A stretch of DNA of 64,000 bases from Acheta domesticus. Lineage: Eukaryota > Arthropoda > Insecta > Orthoptera > Gryllidae. Below the pieces are notes generated by a model. It saw only the letters and a list, made by a program, of their open reading frames with translations, was not told the origin of the DNA and searched no databases. Position numbers and translations under genes: made by a program. Below are positions 45,188 to 55,034 of this stretch, piece after piece; the stretch's first letter is position 1, and every line of letters begins with the position of its first letter. The stretch spans positions 75,876,698 to 75,940,697 of the forward strand of contig JAHLJT010003656.1 of the NCBI GenBank assembly GCA_031308135.1, given 5' to 3'.

Positions 45188-46236
45188 CAGTAGAACCTTG
45201 GATTGCGAGGATAATCCGTTTTAGAATCGTGCTGGTAATCCAAAACACTCGAGAATTGCAGCGAATTCTCCCCTAAGAAATAACTGAAATACATATGATT
45301 CGTTCACAACACAAAAGTATTGATTCATATAGAATCATTAATACGAAATGCTCTGGGCCTTCCATAGTAAAAATAGTTATACCTTACATTCAGGGAGACG
45401 ATACAGTTTAGAATCTAAACTAGGGGTGACAAGATCTTCCACTGATGACTCTGGCACGCGTCGTGGCACCGTAGCATGTCACGAGCTTCTCTACGCAACT
45501 AGCGTCGGGAAAGGGAACTATTATGAGTAGAAGTAACCACGCCGTTTTAGAATAGGCATGGCGTTGTCTCTGGTGGCGGGGTGATTAACTGAGTGGAGGG
45601 GCGATGTCGTTGTGGCACACGTGCCACGAACTCCCAGTCGTGGCATCGACCTTGACAACACTAATCTAAACTTTAGAAACTAAAGTTTAGATAGAAACAA
45701 GTGTTTACTATAGAGCAGCACAGTCAACTATTGTGACTCAGTGGAATGTTTTCGGGCCACTTTAACTAAACATCCATCCAAGGTTGTTGCATTACTCTCC
45801 TCACAGAAATGTTACATTACATTGTCATTGAAAATTTCCTTTTTCACACTGCTACAGGCTTATTTGAGTGGTGCAAATTAATCTACAATAATTAGCATTA
45901 ATACCCACATTTTGCACATTTTCTTAATAGTATTTCAAATTAAATATTCCTGTGTTTTCTTCTGATGCACATCTTCCTCAGACGTGTTGTCCTCCATTAT
46001 CTCCAGCTGTTGTTTGTCTGCCTATTTTTCTCGCATGAGTAGTCAAAAATTTGTCGAACTTTAAAACTTAGTGTGAAAAAATCGCTGTAGGCAAATATCC
46101 GCTGCGGGGAGGGCGAAGCTAACCAGTTCCAACTTGTAATGCTAGCTCGTATATCGAGTTAAAATATCTTCAACATTTTTAACTCGTCTTGCCGAACACT
46201 CACAAACGAAGTTTCTCTCAATTCAAGGTTCTACTG
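45188..46236. mobile_element. Pogo/Tigger-like DNA transposon, non-autonomous, carrying a hAT MITE
   Basis: The left end CAGTAGAACCTTGGATTGCGAG and the right end, reversed, CAGTAGAACCTTGAATTGAGAG are inverted repeats, each bordered by TA (45186-45187 and 46237-46238), as expected for pogo-type Tc1/mariner elements. Without the nested hAT MITE the element is about 800 bp. The short frame at 45348-45530 crosses the MITE and is not a gene; no transposase is seen, so it would need an enzyme in trans. Ends are diverged, so it is older than the MITE. Confidence 0.78.
45421..45663 (-). mobile_element. hAT-like MITE, copy 2, perfect 8-bp target duplication
   Basis: ATCTAAAC at 45413-45420 and 45664-45671 flanks a 243-bp unit with ends TAGGGGTGACAAGATC and, reversed, TAGTGTTGTCAAGGTC. 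These fit the hAT pattern TAGNGNTGNCAA. Its reverse complement aligns along the copy at 12273-12480, including GCCACCAGAGACAA and AATAGTTCCCTTTCC. It has no coding capacity and inserted into the pogo-like element. Confidence 0.9.
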
Positions 46237-46238
46237 TA

Positions 46239-46575
46239 TGTGTATTACTAGTTTCTAATGCGCGGACTAACAATTATGCTTACGACAGGGCGTCACTGCT
46301 TATGACACTACTGCCGTCATGCGGCACCAAGGCTAAAAAAAAAAACGTCGCCAGCCATTAAATATTTATTATTATTTGTAAACAATAATTTATTATTATT
46401 ATTTGCATATGAGCCACTACTTACCCCGCAACACGTTTCTCTCTTCCGAGGCCCCATCGCATTCTACCCTGGAGAGATCAACGTGTGGAATTATGGGGGG
46501 GTCAGTCTTCCAGCAGTATCCCTTGGTTACGCCGAGGTTGTTAGGCTTGAATAATCAATTATGAGGTGATAGGAT
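46239..46575. other. Gene-free stretch before the LINE
   Basis: AT-rich with ATTATTATTTG words near 46370-46405. Nothing identified. Confidence 0.45.
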
Positions 46576-46590
46576 ATTATTATTATTATT
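46576..46590. repeat. (ATT)5 at the 3' junction of the LINE
   Basis: Five ATT triplets, reading AAT on the LINE strand, directly follow the 3' UTR. They match the (AAT)n at the other end of the element and are either a tail or the other half of the target microsatellite. Confidence 0.85.
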
Positions 46591-49500
46591 CCATTACATC
46601 ACGACTAAAGATCTTATGAGTCGGCTGAATATAAAATCTACTCCAGGTTGCAACCAGCTACCTAAGGAGCAGATTCGGTGACTGTCAGTGCCTCTACAAT
46701 ACTTTACGCAAAATGTGGGCTGTTCCAAATAAAGCAATTTCTTGCACTTCCCAATCTTTTGAATTACCTGGGAGTTTAGACAAGTTCTTACTCAAATTTT
46801 GCGGAACAAATCCCAGAGCTCCGATAACTATCGGGACGACCTGTGCTTTTACGCCCCACATTCGGCTGATCTCGATTTCCAAACTCTTGTATTTAAGACG
46901 TTTCTCTGCCTCCTTGGTAACGACGTTTTGATCGCAAGGTACAGCAACATCGATAAGTAAACACGATTTTTTGGCCAAATCCCGGATAACTATATCCGGT
47001 TTGTTTGCCGCTATCGTGCGATCAGTTTGAATTTGTTGGTCGTACAATATCGTACACAATCCAACAGACGTCACCGGTTTCGGTGAGTGTTCGTACCACT
47101 TGGGGCATGTGTTTGGAACTTCGAGGGCGGTACAGATCTGCCAGTGGAGGTAGCTACACACCCTGTCATGTCTTTTAAGGTATTCGGTCTTTGCTAGGAT
47201 TGGACAAGCTGAGACAATATGATCAATGGTTTCTACTTGCTCCAGGCAAATGCGGCATTTGTCATCTTGGGAAATTTTGAGAACCGCTTTATCATAATGT
47301 CGTGTTCTCAAGGCCTGATCTTGGGCAGCTATTACAAGTGCTTCCGATTCTGGCTTCATCCTTCCCCTTTTAAGCCACATAAATGATTGATCTTTATTGA
47401 TCTGCACCTTGTCCATTCTTTTTAGGTATTGACCGTGGAGTGGTTTGTCTCTCCACGATTTCTTTAACATTTTTTGTGTCTCACACTTCATGTTTAGCAG
47501 CATCAGAGGTTCAGTGTCCGTGTTATTCGACGTGTCTTGCCTAGTTTTCTTCGCAATGTTTCTTGCTACACTAACAATGCCTCTGTTTCCCATTCTTCGG
47601 TCAGATTTCATGACCTGCCTCATTAGAGGGTCGTCTTGATGGCTGACTACATAGTTAGCCAACCCGACTATTGCGTTGTGCCAGGAGGCCTCAATTTGTC
47701 TGAGGCCTCTTCCTCCTTCCTTACGTGCCACATAAAGTCTATGTATATCAGCTCGAGGGTGGGAAACATGATGCATTGTCAGCAGTTTTCTGGTTTTTCG
47801 ATCCATGGTGCGAATTTCTTGCTCAGTCCAGTCCACTAGTCCAAAACTGTATTCGGCTACAGGTACCGCCAAACTACCTATTGCAGATATTTTATTCCTG
47901 GAATTCAGAGCGGACTGCAGGACCAGTCTCACTCTTCTATAATACTCCCTACGAATTCTCTCTTTCATTCTGTCATTCGAGATGGTTTCACATTCTTCAA
48001 TGCCCAGATATTTGTAAGTTTTACCTGGCTCAAGATCTTGAATCACAGTGTGCGTATCAATTTCAATGTTCTCAGACGTTGTGAGTTTCCCTCTTTTTAA
48101 ATTGATTTTTGCACACTTGTCAAGACCAAACTTCATGCAGATGTCATTGCTAAAGTCATTCACGACAGACAGCATTTGGGAGAGAATCACTTCATTCTTG
48201 GCAAACACTTTCAGATCATCCATGTAAAACAAATGTGATACTGGCCTTTCATCACCATGGAGCTTAAAACCAAAGTCAGCTTGCGACAACTGTCTCGATA
48301 GTGGGATCAAACTAATGCAAAACAGCAGAGGGGATAGTGAATCTCCTTGAAAAATACCCCTGTTAATCTGAATACTTCTGGTTTCTACTGCTTCCTTTCC
48401 GCTGTGGATTAGTAACCTGGTACTCCACGACTTCATACTAGCCTTGCAAAACTCAACAAGTCTAGGATGAAATCGATAGATCTCCAGGGTCTTCAAAATC
48501 CAATCGTGTGGTACACTATCAAAGGCCTTTTGGTAGTCAATCCAAGCCATGCTCAAATTACGTTTGCGTTTCTTTACATCATTCAAGATGACTTTATTCA
48601 GTAGCAAGATTTCCTTACACCCATAAGAGCCTTTACGACATCCTTTTTGTTCAGCTGGCATTAGATGATTCTTATCTAGATGTCTATACATTTTGTCAGC
48701 TATAGCTGAAGTTATAACTTTGTACAGTACTGGCAGACAAGTAATTGGCCTGTAGTTCTTCGCCAAAGAGCTGTCTCCCGCTTTGGGTAGCAAATACGTG
48801 ATGCCGCGTGTGAGCCATTCCGGGATTTCCTTTGGGTTTTCTAAAATTTTATTAACAGCCTTTGCTAGATGAGAATGTATTGCTGTTAATTTCTTAATCC
48901 AATAAATCTGGATCTTATCAATCCCGGGGGACTTCCAGTTTCCCATGTTCTTAATTGCTTGGAAGAGGTCCTCTTCCGAGAATTGGTGAACATCTTCCAC
49001 TGTTTCTACAAATTCATCGGCAGCATCAACTTCAGATTGAAGCCAAGATGCGTCTTTGTTGTAGGATCTGCTCTCTTCCCAGATTCCTGCCCAAAATGCT
49101 TCGACGTCATCTTTTGAAGGAGTAACAGCTTTGCCATTCGGTTTTTGAGTCAGATTGCGATAGAATCTCTTCGCGTCTGTTTCAAACAACCGGTTCTGTA
49201 CACGGAAATCTATTCTACGTTTGTACCTTCTTATTCGTTGAGCCCATGCTTGAATTTTCTCTTTTAGCTTCTCAACTACCATTAGCCTGCTGGTGTCATT
49301 TTCAATTTGGTATTTTTGTTCAACATTGAATATTTTTCGTTGAACTTTAGAGGTGTGCGTTGATTTAGAAGATGCCTCAGCTAAGAATGATATTTCACGC
49401 CGGGTGTCGGCTATTCGTTTCATAATTCTGTTCATCCATGGGGGTACAGAGCTGTTTACTCTGTTTTGCTGTCGGCCGTCGGTGTTCTTGGCTGGCCCCA

Positions 49501-50761
49501 AAATTATCTGAGATACTAGATATCCAGTTGCATATATGATGTGATTGATTTCAGTAATATCTAGATCTCTGCCTGGGGTCTCCACCACCTCATTTAAGAC
49601 AGAATTAACTGTTTCTATCACTCTTTTAGCTTTGGCATTTTCGTATATTCTCCTCAACGGTTCGCGAGATTCAAACGGAAGTTGACTAACTCTTTCTATC
49701 TCGCGCCGAAGGAGATTTCGCATCATGTCCTTATCGTGTAATTCATTGCCAGATGAGTTTTCACCACTGACGTGTGTTTCACTGGAAAGCGATGAACCTT
49801 CCACGGGATCATCATTTTCAAGTTCTACATGTTCGTCATGTGGATTGTTCGAGCGAAGTACATATTCCGCATTTCTCTCAATGTCAGCAAGTTGATCTGC
49901 TGTGAATTTTCCACTGCTGAGTATGTATCGTCGTTGACTGGCAAGCTTCTTTGAGTCTAGGGTAGGTCTCATATCTGGGTTCCGCTCTCTCCATACCTTG
50001 AAAACTTCTATTTCAGAGCCCCCATTTTTCGCTTTTGCGTAGTAAAAGCACCACATCACCTCCTTTAATTCATCCCGGGTCCATCTCTGACGATGGCTTC
50101 GAGCTACTGCCGGCTCTGGGTCCCTGGGACTAGCATCCGTGGGATGGCCAGACGTCGACAAGGTGACATTAGCTCGGTTTCTGAGCAGGTATGGGACACT
50201 GGTAGAACAAGGCACGTTAAGATTCATTACATTGCTTGTTCTATCCATTTTGCTCATTGGTTTGAATTGAAGATTCGCAGGACGCAAGTTCGAGTTCACA
50301 GATCACACTTAACCCTCGGGTTGTTTCCTGCCATCCGTTACTGCGACCCACAGTGGCCTCGGGGCATCCCCCCGCAGGGCCCAGCAAGGGGTCCCTCCGA
50401 TCGCCAGTCGGCATTACTAAACCCTACGGGATTTTCACTGACTGCTGAAGGCAGCCTCCTTCGCTGGCTAATGCAAGGTTCGGGCCTCCACTCTAATCAG
50501 TGGCCTGGTGTGCCAAACCAGTTTCTCTCCTGTACCCTCTATGGGCCGACAACAGGAAGTCCAAAGGTTCATGACCCTTCCCTCTCTACTTACTTCCCAC
50601 TCTCCTCAAAATGGAGTACTTCTTCGTCTGACCCCTCACCTTCAACCCATTCAGCAAGGGAGGCCCCACCGGTAGCTAGGCTACCACTGACATAGCTTTA
50701 AGGCTCATGGGGGTACTCAAGCTCCACCACCAACTGCAAGGTCGTGTACTCCCTAGGTGGA

Positions 50762-50762
<1 letters not shown>
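46591..50762 (-). mobile_element. Full-length R4/Dong-type non-LTR retrotransposon
   Basis: About 4.17 kb on the minus strand: a ~460-nt 5' UTR (50300-50762), one ORF, and a ~103-nt 3' UTR (46591-46693). Both junctions are AAT repeats, and the 5' side is the (AAT)n tail of SINE-3. Known biology: Dong of Bombyx inserts in TAA repeats, and R4-clade elements use a C-terminal restriction-like endonuclease for target-primed reverse transcription. A 5'-truncated relative is at 26477-26768. The ORF is unbroken, so the copy may be competent. Confidence 0.9.
46694..50299 (-). CDS. R4/Dong-type LINE protein (RT + restriction-like endonuclease)
   Basis: A single 1201-residue ORF, the usual size for R4-clade proteins. 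In order: a Trp-rich Myb-like N-terminal segment (RWTRDELKEVMWCFYYA, about 72-88), probably DNA-binding; a linker rich in basic helices (about 280-390); the reverse transcriptase (about 490-770) with motif A DYQKAFDSV (D588), motif B GIFQGDSLSPL (648-658) and the catalytic YMDD (692-695); a CCHC knuckle C1015-X2-C1018-X8-H1027-X4-C1032; and a restriction-like endonuclease with KPDIV (1100-1104), D1117 and K1138. There is no apurinic endonuclease at the N-terminus, which separates it from jockey/CR1/RTE types. The start is the first Met of the open frame; a slightly later Met (residue 16 or 18) is possible. All key residues seen are intact. It would nick a TAA-repeat target and prime cDNA there. 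Confidence 0.95.
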   Translation of the reverse strand: MNSNLRPANLQFKPMSKMDRTSNVMNLNVPCSTSVPYLLRNRANVTLSTSGHPTDASPRDPEPAVARSHRQRWTRDELKEVMWCFYYAKAKNGGSEIEVFKVWRERNPDMRPTLDSKKLASQRRYILSSGKFTADQLADIERNAEYVLRSNNPHDEHVELENDDPVEGSSLSSETHVSGENSSGNELHDKDMMRNLLRREIERVSQLPFESREPLRRIYENAKAKRVIETVNSVLNEVVETPGRDLDITEINHIIYATGYLVSQIILGPAKNTDGRQQNRVNSSVPPWMNRIMKRIADTRREISFLAEASSKSTHTSKVQRKIFNVEQKYQIENDTSRLMVVEKLKEKIQAWAQRIRRYKRRIDFRVQNRLFETDAKRFYRNLTQKPNGKAVTPSKDDVEAFWAGIWEESRSYNKDASWLQSEVDAADEFVETVEDVHQFSEEDLFQAIKNMGNWKSPGIDKIQIYWIKKLTAIHSHLAKAVNKILENPKEIPEWLTRGITYLLPKAGDSSLAKNYRPITCLPVLYKVITSAIADKMYRHLDKNHLMPAEQKGCRKGSYGCKEILLLNKVILNDVKKRKRNLSMAWIDYQKAFDSVPHDWILKTLEIYRFHPRLVEFCKASMKSWSTRLLIHSGKEAVETRSIQINRGIFQGDSLSPLLFCISLIPLSRQLSQADFGFKLHGDERPVSHLFYMDDLKVFAKNEVILSQMLSVVNDFSNDICMKFGLDKCAKINLKRGKLTTSENIEIDTHTVIQDLEPGKTYKYLGIEECETISNDRMKERIRREYYRRVRLVLQSALNSRNKISAIGSLAVPVAEYSFGLVDWTEQEIRTMDRKTRKLLTMHHVSHPRADIHRLYVARKEGGRGLRQIEASWHNAIVGLANYVVSHQDDPLMRQVMKSDRRMGNRGIVSVARNIAKKTRQDTSNNTDTEPLMLLNMKCETQKMLKKSWRDKPLHGQYLKRMDKVQINKDQSFMWLKRGRMKPESEALVIAAQDQALRTRHYDKAVLKISQDDKCRICLEQVETIDHIVSACPILAKTEYLKRHDRVCSYLHWQICTALEVPNTCPKWYEHSPKPVTSVGLCTILYDQQIQTDRTIAANKPDIVIRDLAKKSCLLIDVAVPCDQNVVTKEAEKRLKYKSLEIEISRMWGVKAQVVPIVIGALGFVPQNLSKNLSKLPGNSKDWEVQEIALFGTAHILRKVL

Positions 50763-50804
<42 letters not shown>
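50763..50804. repeat. (ATT)n, tail of SINE-3 and 5' junction of the LINE
   Basis: About thirteen ATT triplets on plus (AAT on minus). On the minus strand SINE-3 ends in this run, and the LINE's 5' end follows it directly. It therefore serves as SINE tail and LINE target. Confidence 0.9.
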
Positions 50805-50805
<1 letters not shown>

Positions 50806-51019
50806 GGGTGAAGGGGAGGGTGAAAGGACTAGGACGATGGGGAGAGGTGTTACGTGAGGTAGTGGGAGGTGTTCGTGGACTTTTGGAACCATCTCAGCAT
50901 TCGCCTATTGACCAAGGGAAACCACGCAAACCCCGGTCAGGATGGGCCGCCTCGGGGATCGAACTCGGACCTCCCGTCTGCGAATCCAGCGCGCTACGCA
51001 CTGAGCCACTTCGCTATGT
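50805..51019 (-). mobile_element. SINE-3 (tRNA-derived, (AAT)n tail)
   Basis: On minus the head reads GTGGCTCAGTGCGTAGCGCG, with an A box (TGGCTCAGTGCG) and, ~45 nt on, a B box (GAGTTCGATCC). A body follows with TTTGCGTGGTTTCCCTTGG and AATAGGCGAATGCTGAGATGG, then a C-rich stretch and the (AAT)n tail. The head is very close to a normal tRNA shape. The GTGGTTTCC...GGCGAATGC part corresponds to the central block of SINE-1, so different heads and tails share one central domain, as is known for some SINE superfamilies. Confidence 0.85.
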
Positions 51020-51635
51020 CATTATATATTTGTTATTTACATGTTGCGATGTGGAACAGCAACATTTTTTTTTGATGTGCTTGATATGTAAAGAATTATT
51101 GTTGTTCTGTATATACTGTCATATTGCAGTATTCGTGAAGACCGTTTTGTTGAAATATTTGGTACACTACAGTGTTACAATAGAGTATGTTATTAGGTGT
51201 TCTTGAGCGGCGTACATGCTGCTTGATGGAAAACAATTTTTTCTGGTGTTGTTCAGTAGAATTTCTTCTGTTACAGGTCACTAGAACAAATTTGATACGG
51301 ATTAGACCCATTTCGATATTCGGAAATTTGGAGGGTTGGGTGAAGCTCAGAAATAAGGTGAATATGATTCCAGATACAGAAAAGCATTCCTTTAATCAAA
51401 GTATTTAATTTATCTTATTTTTTTCACAATTAACTTAGGGTATAATCGAAAATCTGCTCAGAGCACATTCAAAATCACTTCTCACTCATGAACCTCATAA
51501 TGGTCCTCATGCCACGGCCAGAAGCAAAAAATAATCAATAAATCATTCGTAATGGTCTTTCGGTGTTTAAAGACGGCATTACTGGGTATTCACAATGTTC
51601 GTTTTGCTTATATACACGATACACAAGGAATTGTA

Positions 51636-52527
51636 CAGTAATCCCTCGACATTCGCGAATTCGCTATTCACGAGTTCCAAACATTCGCGATTAGAGATAT
51701 GTTACCAGTTTTAACATTCGCGAGTGCGTCTTTTGGTCGTACTACATTTTTTTAAAGCAAGTACATTTCATTTCCTTCATCAGCGTCATCTGAGAAACGA
51801 ACTCGGCAGACGTAGGAGCTCAAAGTATCACATTCTGAAAAAATATCGAAGTTGGAATGTCAATTCTCATTAATAGAATAACAGAATTGTAAAATAATTC
51901 AATTCATTTCGTCAAATTAGAGGTAAGGGTTTTGGCCACATGAACAGAAAATCCATTCAGGATCTGTGCAACTCTCATTTTAATGACGTGAAGAGGAGCT
52001 TCAGGAAATCATCAGCGAAGAAAATCTCCTCGAACGTAATTATGAAGTAACGGAAGCAAAACTGCGTCCTGCGTCAATGACAAAACTGTTAATGACGTTT
52101 TAAAACTTCAACAAGCTCCGGTGGGAAAGGCTTTCGAACATGTTCCGAACATGGAAATAACTTTGAAATTTAAGAGAGAAATAGAACCAGCAATTCTTCG
52201 ATTTTGGATATTAAAACAATGGGGAGGGTGATGATACAAAAAAATTACCAAATCTTGTATTAAATCACTTTCAACTTTGGAAAATTTCAAATATTGTTTT
52301 ATTTTTTCTCTTTAGGGTATTAATTGTTTATTCTGTTTGTATTATCGCTTACTCAGTTCTTCTGCAATTGTATTTCAGATATTATGTTCTTTATTTTTTA
52401 GACAATTTTTCGATATCGAGGAACCTAACTCACCTTTCTTCATTAAAAGATAAACTCAACATTCGCGGATTTGACATTCCCAATGCTTTTTAGGAACGTA
52501 ACCCTCGCAAATTTTGAAAGATTATTG
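51636..52527. mobile_element. Pogo/Tigger-like DNA transposon 2, non-autonomous
   Basis: The left end CAGTAATCCCTCGACATTCGCG and the right end, reversed, CAATAATCTTTCAAAATTTGCG sit inside TA dinucleotides (51634-51635 and 52528-52529). Subterminal ACATTCGCGA words recur near 51690, 51713 and, inverted in part, 52458. The 892-bp interior has fragments open in places but no recognisable transposase. The ends differ from those of the element at 45188, so this is a separate family. Confidence 0.72.
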
Positions 52528-52529
52528 TA

Positions 52530-53135
52530 TTAGAAAACTACAAAATATGTATTTATGCAATTTTCCAAAAATGTTTAAGAAAATATAAAACATAATATCA
52601 AATACAGATTTATGATCGTGTATATAATGTTTCACTCACGCGCTTCCAAATTTTCGAACAAGAAAACTCGTTAATAAAGCTTTAATATGGTTTCGGATCG
52701 GCTGGGCGAACATTTTATGTCTTCAGAAGTACAGTACATGGACACTAGACTGCACCAAGTGATAGAAGATTTTTGGAGATTTATTTTAAATATATTGAAA
52801 TTGATGTAGATTCTTCCTGTTGATCCGGGTATATGACTAGAAGTGTAGATTCTTCCTGTTGATCCTGGTATATGATTAGATGCTTAGAATTTATTCGTAC
52901 CATCTACGCATCTAATTATTTTAAATATAACATACGAACGTAGTATACGCACAAAATTTTGTTCGAGAGACAACGAACAATCGGACCGCGCAGACCGTGA
53001 CCGATTCGGTTAGTAAGTAAGGCAACCTTGCCCAGCTCCCTCCAACTTTTTGTTTGTAATGAAACTAAATGTATTGAAAACATTTTTTCGGGTATTGATT
53101 GAATCATATTGCAAAAGAATATTTGCATTAACCAC
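52530..53135. other. AT-rich DNA with a 39-bp tandem duplication
   Basis: GTAGATTCTTCCTGTTGATCC starts at 52806 and again at 52845, giving a 39-bp unit in two copies. No gene seen. Confidence 0.6.
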
Positions 53136-53686
53136 TCGGATTAGGTGTCCCAGGGCATCAATTGATGTTACAGCAATGACTCTGACAGGGATGTCTTAAG
53201 GTTCGAGTCCCGACGGTGGCAGAATTTTCGACACCAGTTAGATAGCTGGATGGAATTCAGCCGCTTTTAAAAGAAAATTCAAGCGGTTGACCGCTCTGAT
53301 TGGTAGTTTTCCGAGATTACACTGATCAACACGAGGCGAATGCCGGAGTAGTACTTTAACAAACGGGCCACGGACCACGCGCGATCATTACTTGTCATGT
53401 CCTCATCTCTTACTTACACACTCTTACAGTTACATGCTCTACACTACCACACACACGTCGCAGGACTATTCGGGAGCTCAGAGCGTGTCTCGGCTGGGGC
53501 GGTGCCCCGCTGGTGGGAGATGCCTGTCTGGGGAAAATCCCGCGAGCCGACTGCAGGCCAGCACCCGATCTCACCATCTAGCGGGGGAAGATCACCACCA
53601 ACACCCGCGATAAAAATGCACTACACTTACGGGATTAATTACCCTTGAAATTGGCGCGCCAAGAATCACTAATCAAATTTTCAATC
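53136..53686 (+). mobile_element. SINE-1 copy F, near full length
   Basis: Flanks GCATTAACCAC (53125-53135) and GCATTAAACCC (53687-53697) agree over the first eight bases and mostly beyond, a plausible target duplication. The head has a B box GGTTCGAGTCCCGAC near 53200; the body has all SINE-1 blocks, including ACGAGGCGAATGCCGGAGTAG and GGTGGGAGATGCCTG; and it ends with ATCACTAATCAA. Its head starts with the CCAGGGCATCAATTGATG variant. Confidence 0.85.
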
Positions 53687-53697
53687 GCATTAAACCC

Positions 53698-54270
53698 CAG
53701 CGGACATTCCGTAAATTTGAATCTGTGGCATGGTTCAGTAGTTCACGTGTCTCAGCGGTGTGTAGATAATGCGATAAAACAGTGAACTGTAATAAAAAAA
53801 TGGTTCATTTGCAATTGAATTACGTATGAGTTCTACGAAACATGTACAATCACGTGTCAGTGCATATATACCAAGAGCAAATAATTTCAATTTATTCAAC
53901 ATTAAAAAATATTTGAATAAACAAACGGGCCCCTTTTGTTAACCACTGTGAATATTATTATTTAGTATCCACTCTACGCATATTGGTGTTCACTTTTAAA
54001 TTCTATTTTTTCTCAAAATGTCGTGAAATTTTGAGTAGTTAGTTAAGGAGAGAACACCTGGGGAAGAACTTTACTTTTGGTTTTTTATTTCTCATTTCTT
54101 TGTAACTCAAGTTTTACAGAAACTAATATTCACTAAGGAAAGCCTGCAATTCTTTTGCATTCACTCGAGGATCACAGGAGATGAATTTTCTCAAATGAAG
54201 AGTATGGGTAGTTAAAGTGTAGGCTTCTGTGGCCAGAGTCAGTTAACTCCATGGGTTCCCAACGGGGACG
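53698..54270. other. AT-rich DNA, nothing identified
   Basis: No gene or repeat recognised between SINE-1 copies F and G. Confidence 0.45.
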
Positions 54271-54618
54271 GTTGATTGATACATTGTGATTCCGATTGCG
54301 TCAACGGCTAAAGTGATTAGTTCCACAGGAGTACACGTTCTTCATCGGGAGGTGGTGGTGATCTTCCCCCGCTGGATGGGGAGATCCGGCGCCAACCAAC
54401 CGTTGGCTAGCGGGGTTTCCCCAATCAGGTATCTCGCACCAGCGGGGTACCGCCCCAGCGGGGGTAAGCTGTAAGCTCCCAACCCGTCTCCCGGCATGTA
54501 TGGTAGTGTAGTGCATGTTATTTTAAGAGTGTGTAAGGGGAGAGGATAGAATAAGGAAGCGGAAGGAAAGATCGCGCGTGGTCCGTGGCCCATTTGTTAG
54601 GGTACTACTCTGGCATTC
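54271..54618 (-). mobile_element. SINE-1 copy G, 3' part (split by gypsy)
   Basis: Read on minus, this is the second half of SINE-1: the CGGGCCACGGACC-like region, the CT-rich segment, GGTGCGAGATACCTGATTGGG, and the tail ...ATCAATCAAC near 54271. It stops at the CATTC duplicated by the gypsy insertion, and the first half continues beyond the element at 59613. Confidence 0.88.
54614..54618. other. Target-site duplication CATTC (left)
   Basis: CATTC here and at 59608-59612 directly flanks the TG...CA ends of the LTR element; 5 bp is usual for Ty3/gypsy integrases. In intact SINE-1 copies the sequence GGCATTCGCCTGG (minus) occurs once, so the duplication is confirmed by the family. Confidence 0.93.
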
Positions 54619-55034
54619 TGTTATAACTCAAAAACACTCACTTTCCATAAGAATATTTATTTACAAAAATCTGGGCCAACTCGGCCGCTATGTACAGTTA
54701 CCACAAAACTTCATATACAAAAAACAATCTGCCATCTGGCTGAAACCACGCCGAGCGCTCTACTGCCGGTGATCCTCCGCCGGCGTCCTTTTATTTGGGC
54801 CAGCTCCCGCGCAAGGCTTCCCGCGGCTTCCCCTGATTGGCCGGTTCACCAGTGCGCGGAGCCCAGGTAACAGGCGTGGCTGGTTTCTGAGCACACCCTT
54901 GGCGCGCTTGACGAAGCTCAGCGCGCCTGATGCCGACGCTCTGTGCTGCGCGCTGCCGGAGGCGGGAACATGCTGCCGGCGCTCTTTGCCGCGCAGTTAG
55001 CGCGGCAACTTTGAACTGCCGTCCGCATACTACA
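54619..55034 (-). repeat. 3' LTR (416 bp)
   Basis: Begins TG and ends CA on both strands. On the sense (minus) strand it has a TATA-like CAAATAAAAG (54788-54797) and, downstream, an AATAAA poly-A signal (54656-54661), giving a U3-R-U5 order. The middle is GC-rich with GCGCGCTGAGC words. It reads as identical to the copy at 59192. Confidence 0.96.

Noticed and set aside
50950..51019. Free-standing tRNA gene (minus)
   Set aside because: A and B boxes are good, but a SINE body and (AAT)n tail follow, and there is no proper acceptor-stem closure or terminator.
52806..52883. rRNA 5'-end-like word (CTGTTGATCCTGG)
   Set aside because: Only ~13 bases resemble the start of 18S rRNA; it is part of a 39-bp tandem duplication.
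54578..54772. Short frame repeated at both gypsy ends (also 59034-59345)
   Set aside because: It is antisense LTR sequence, duplicated because the LTRs are.
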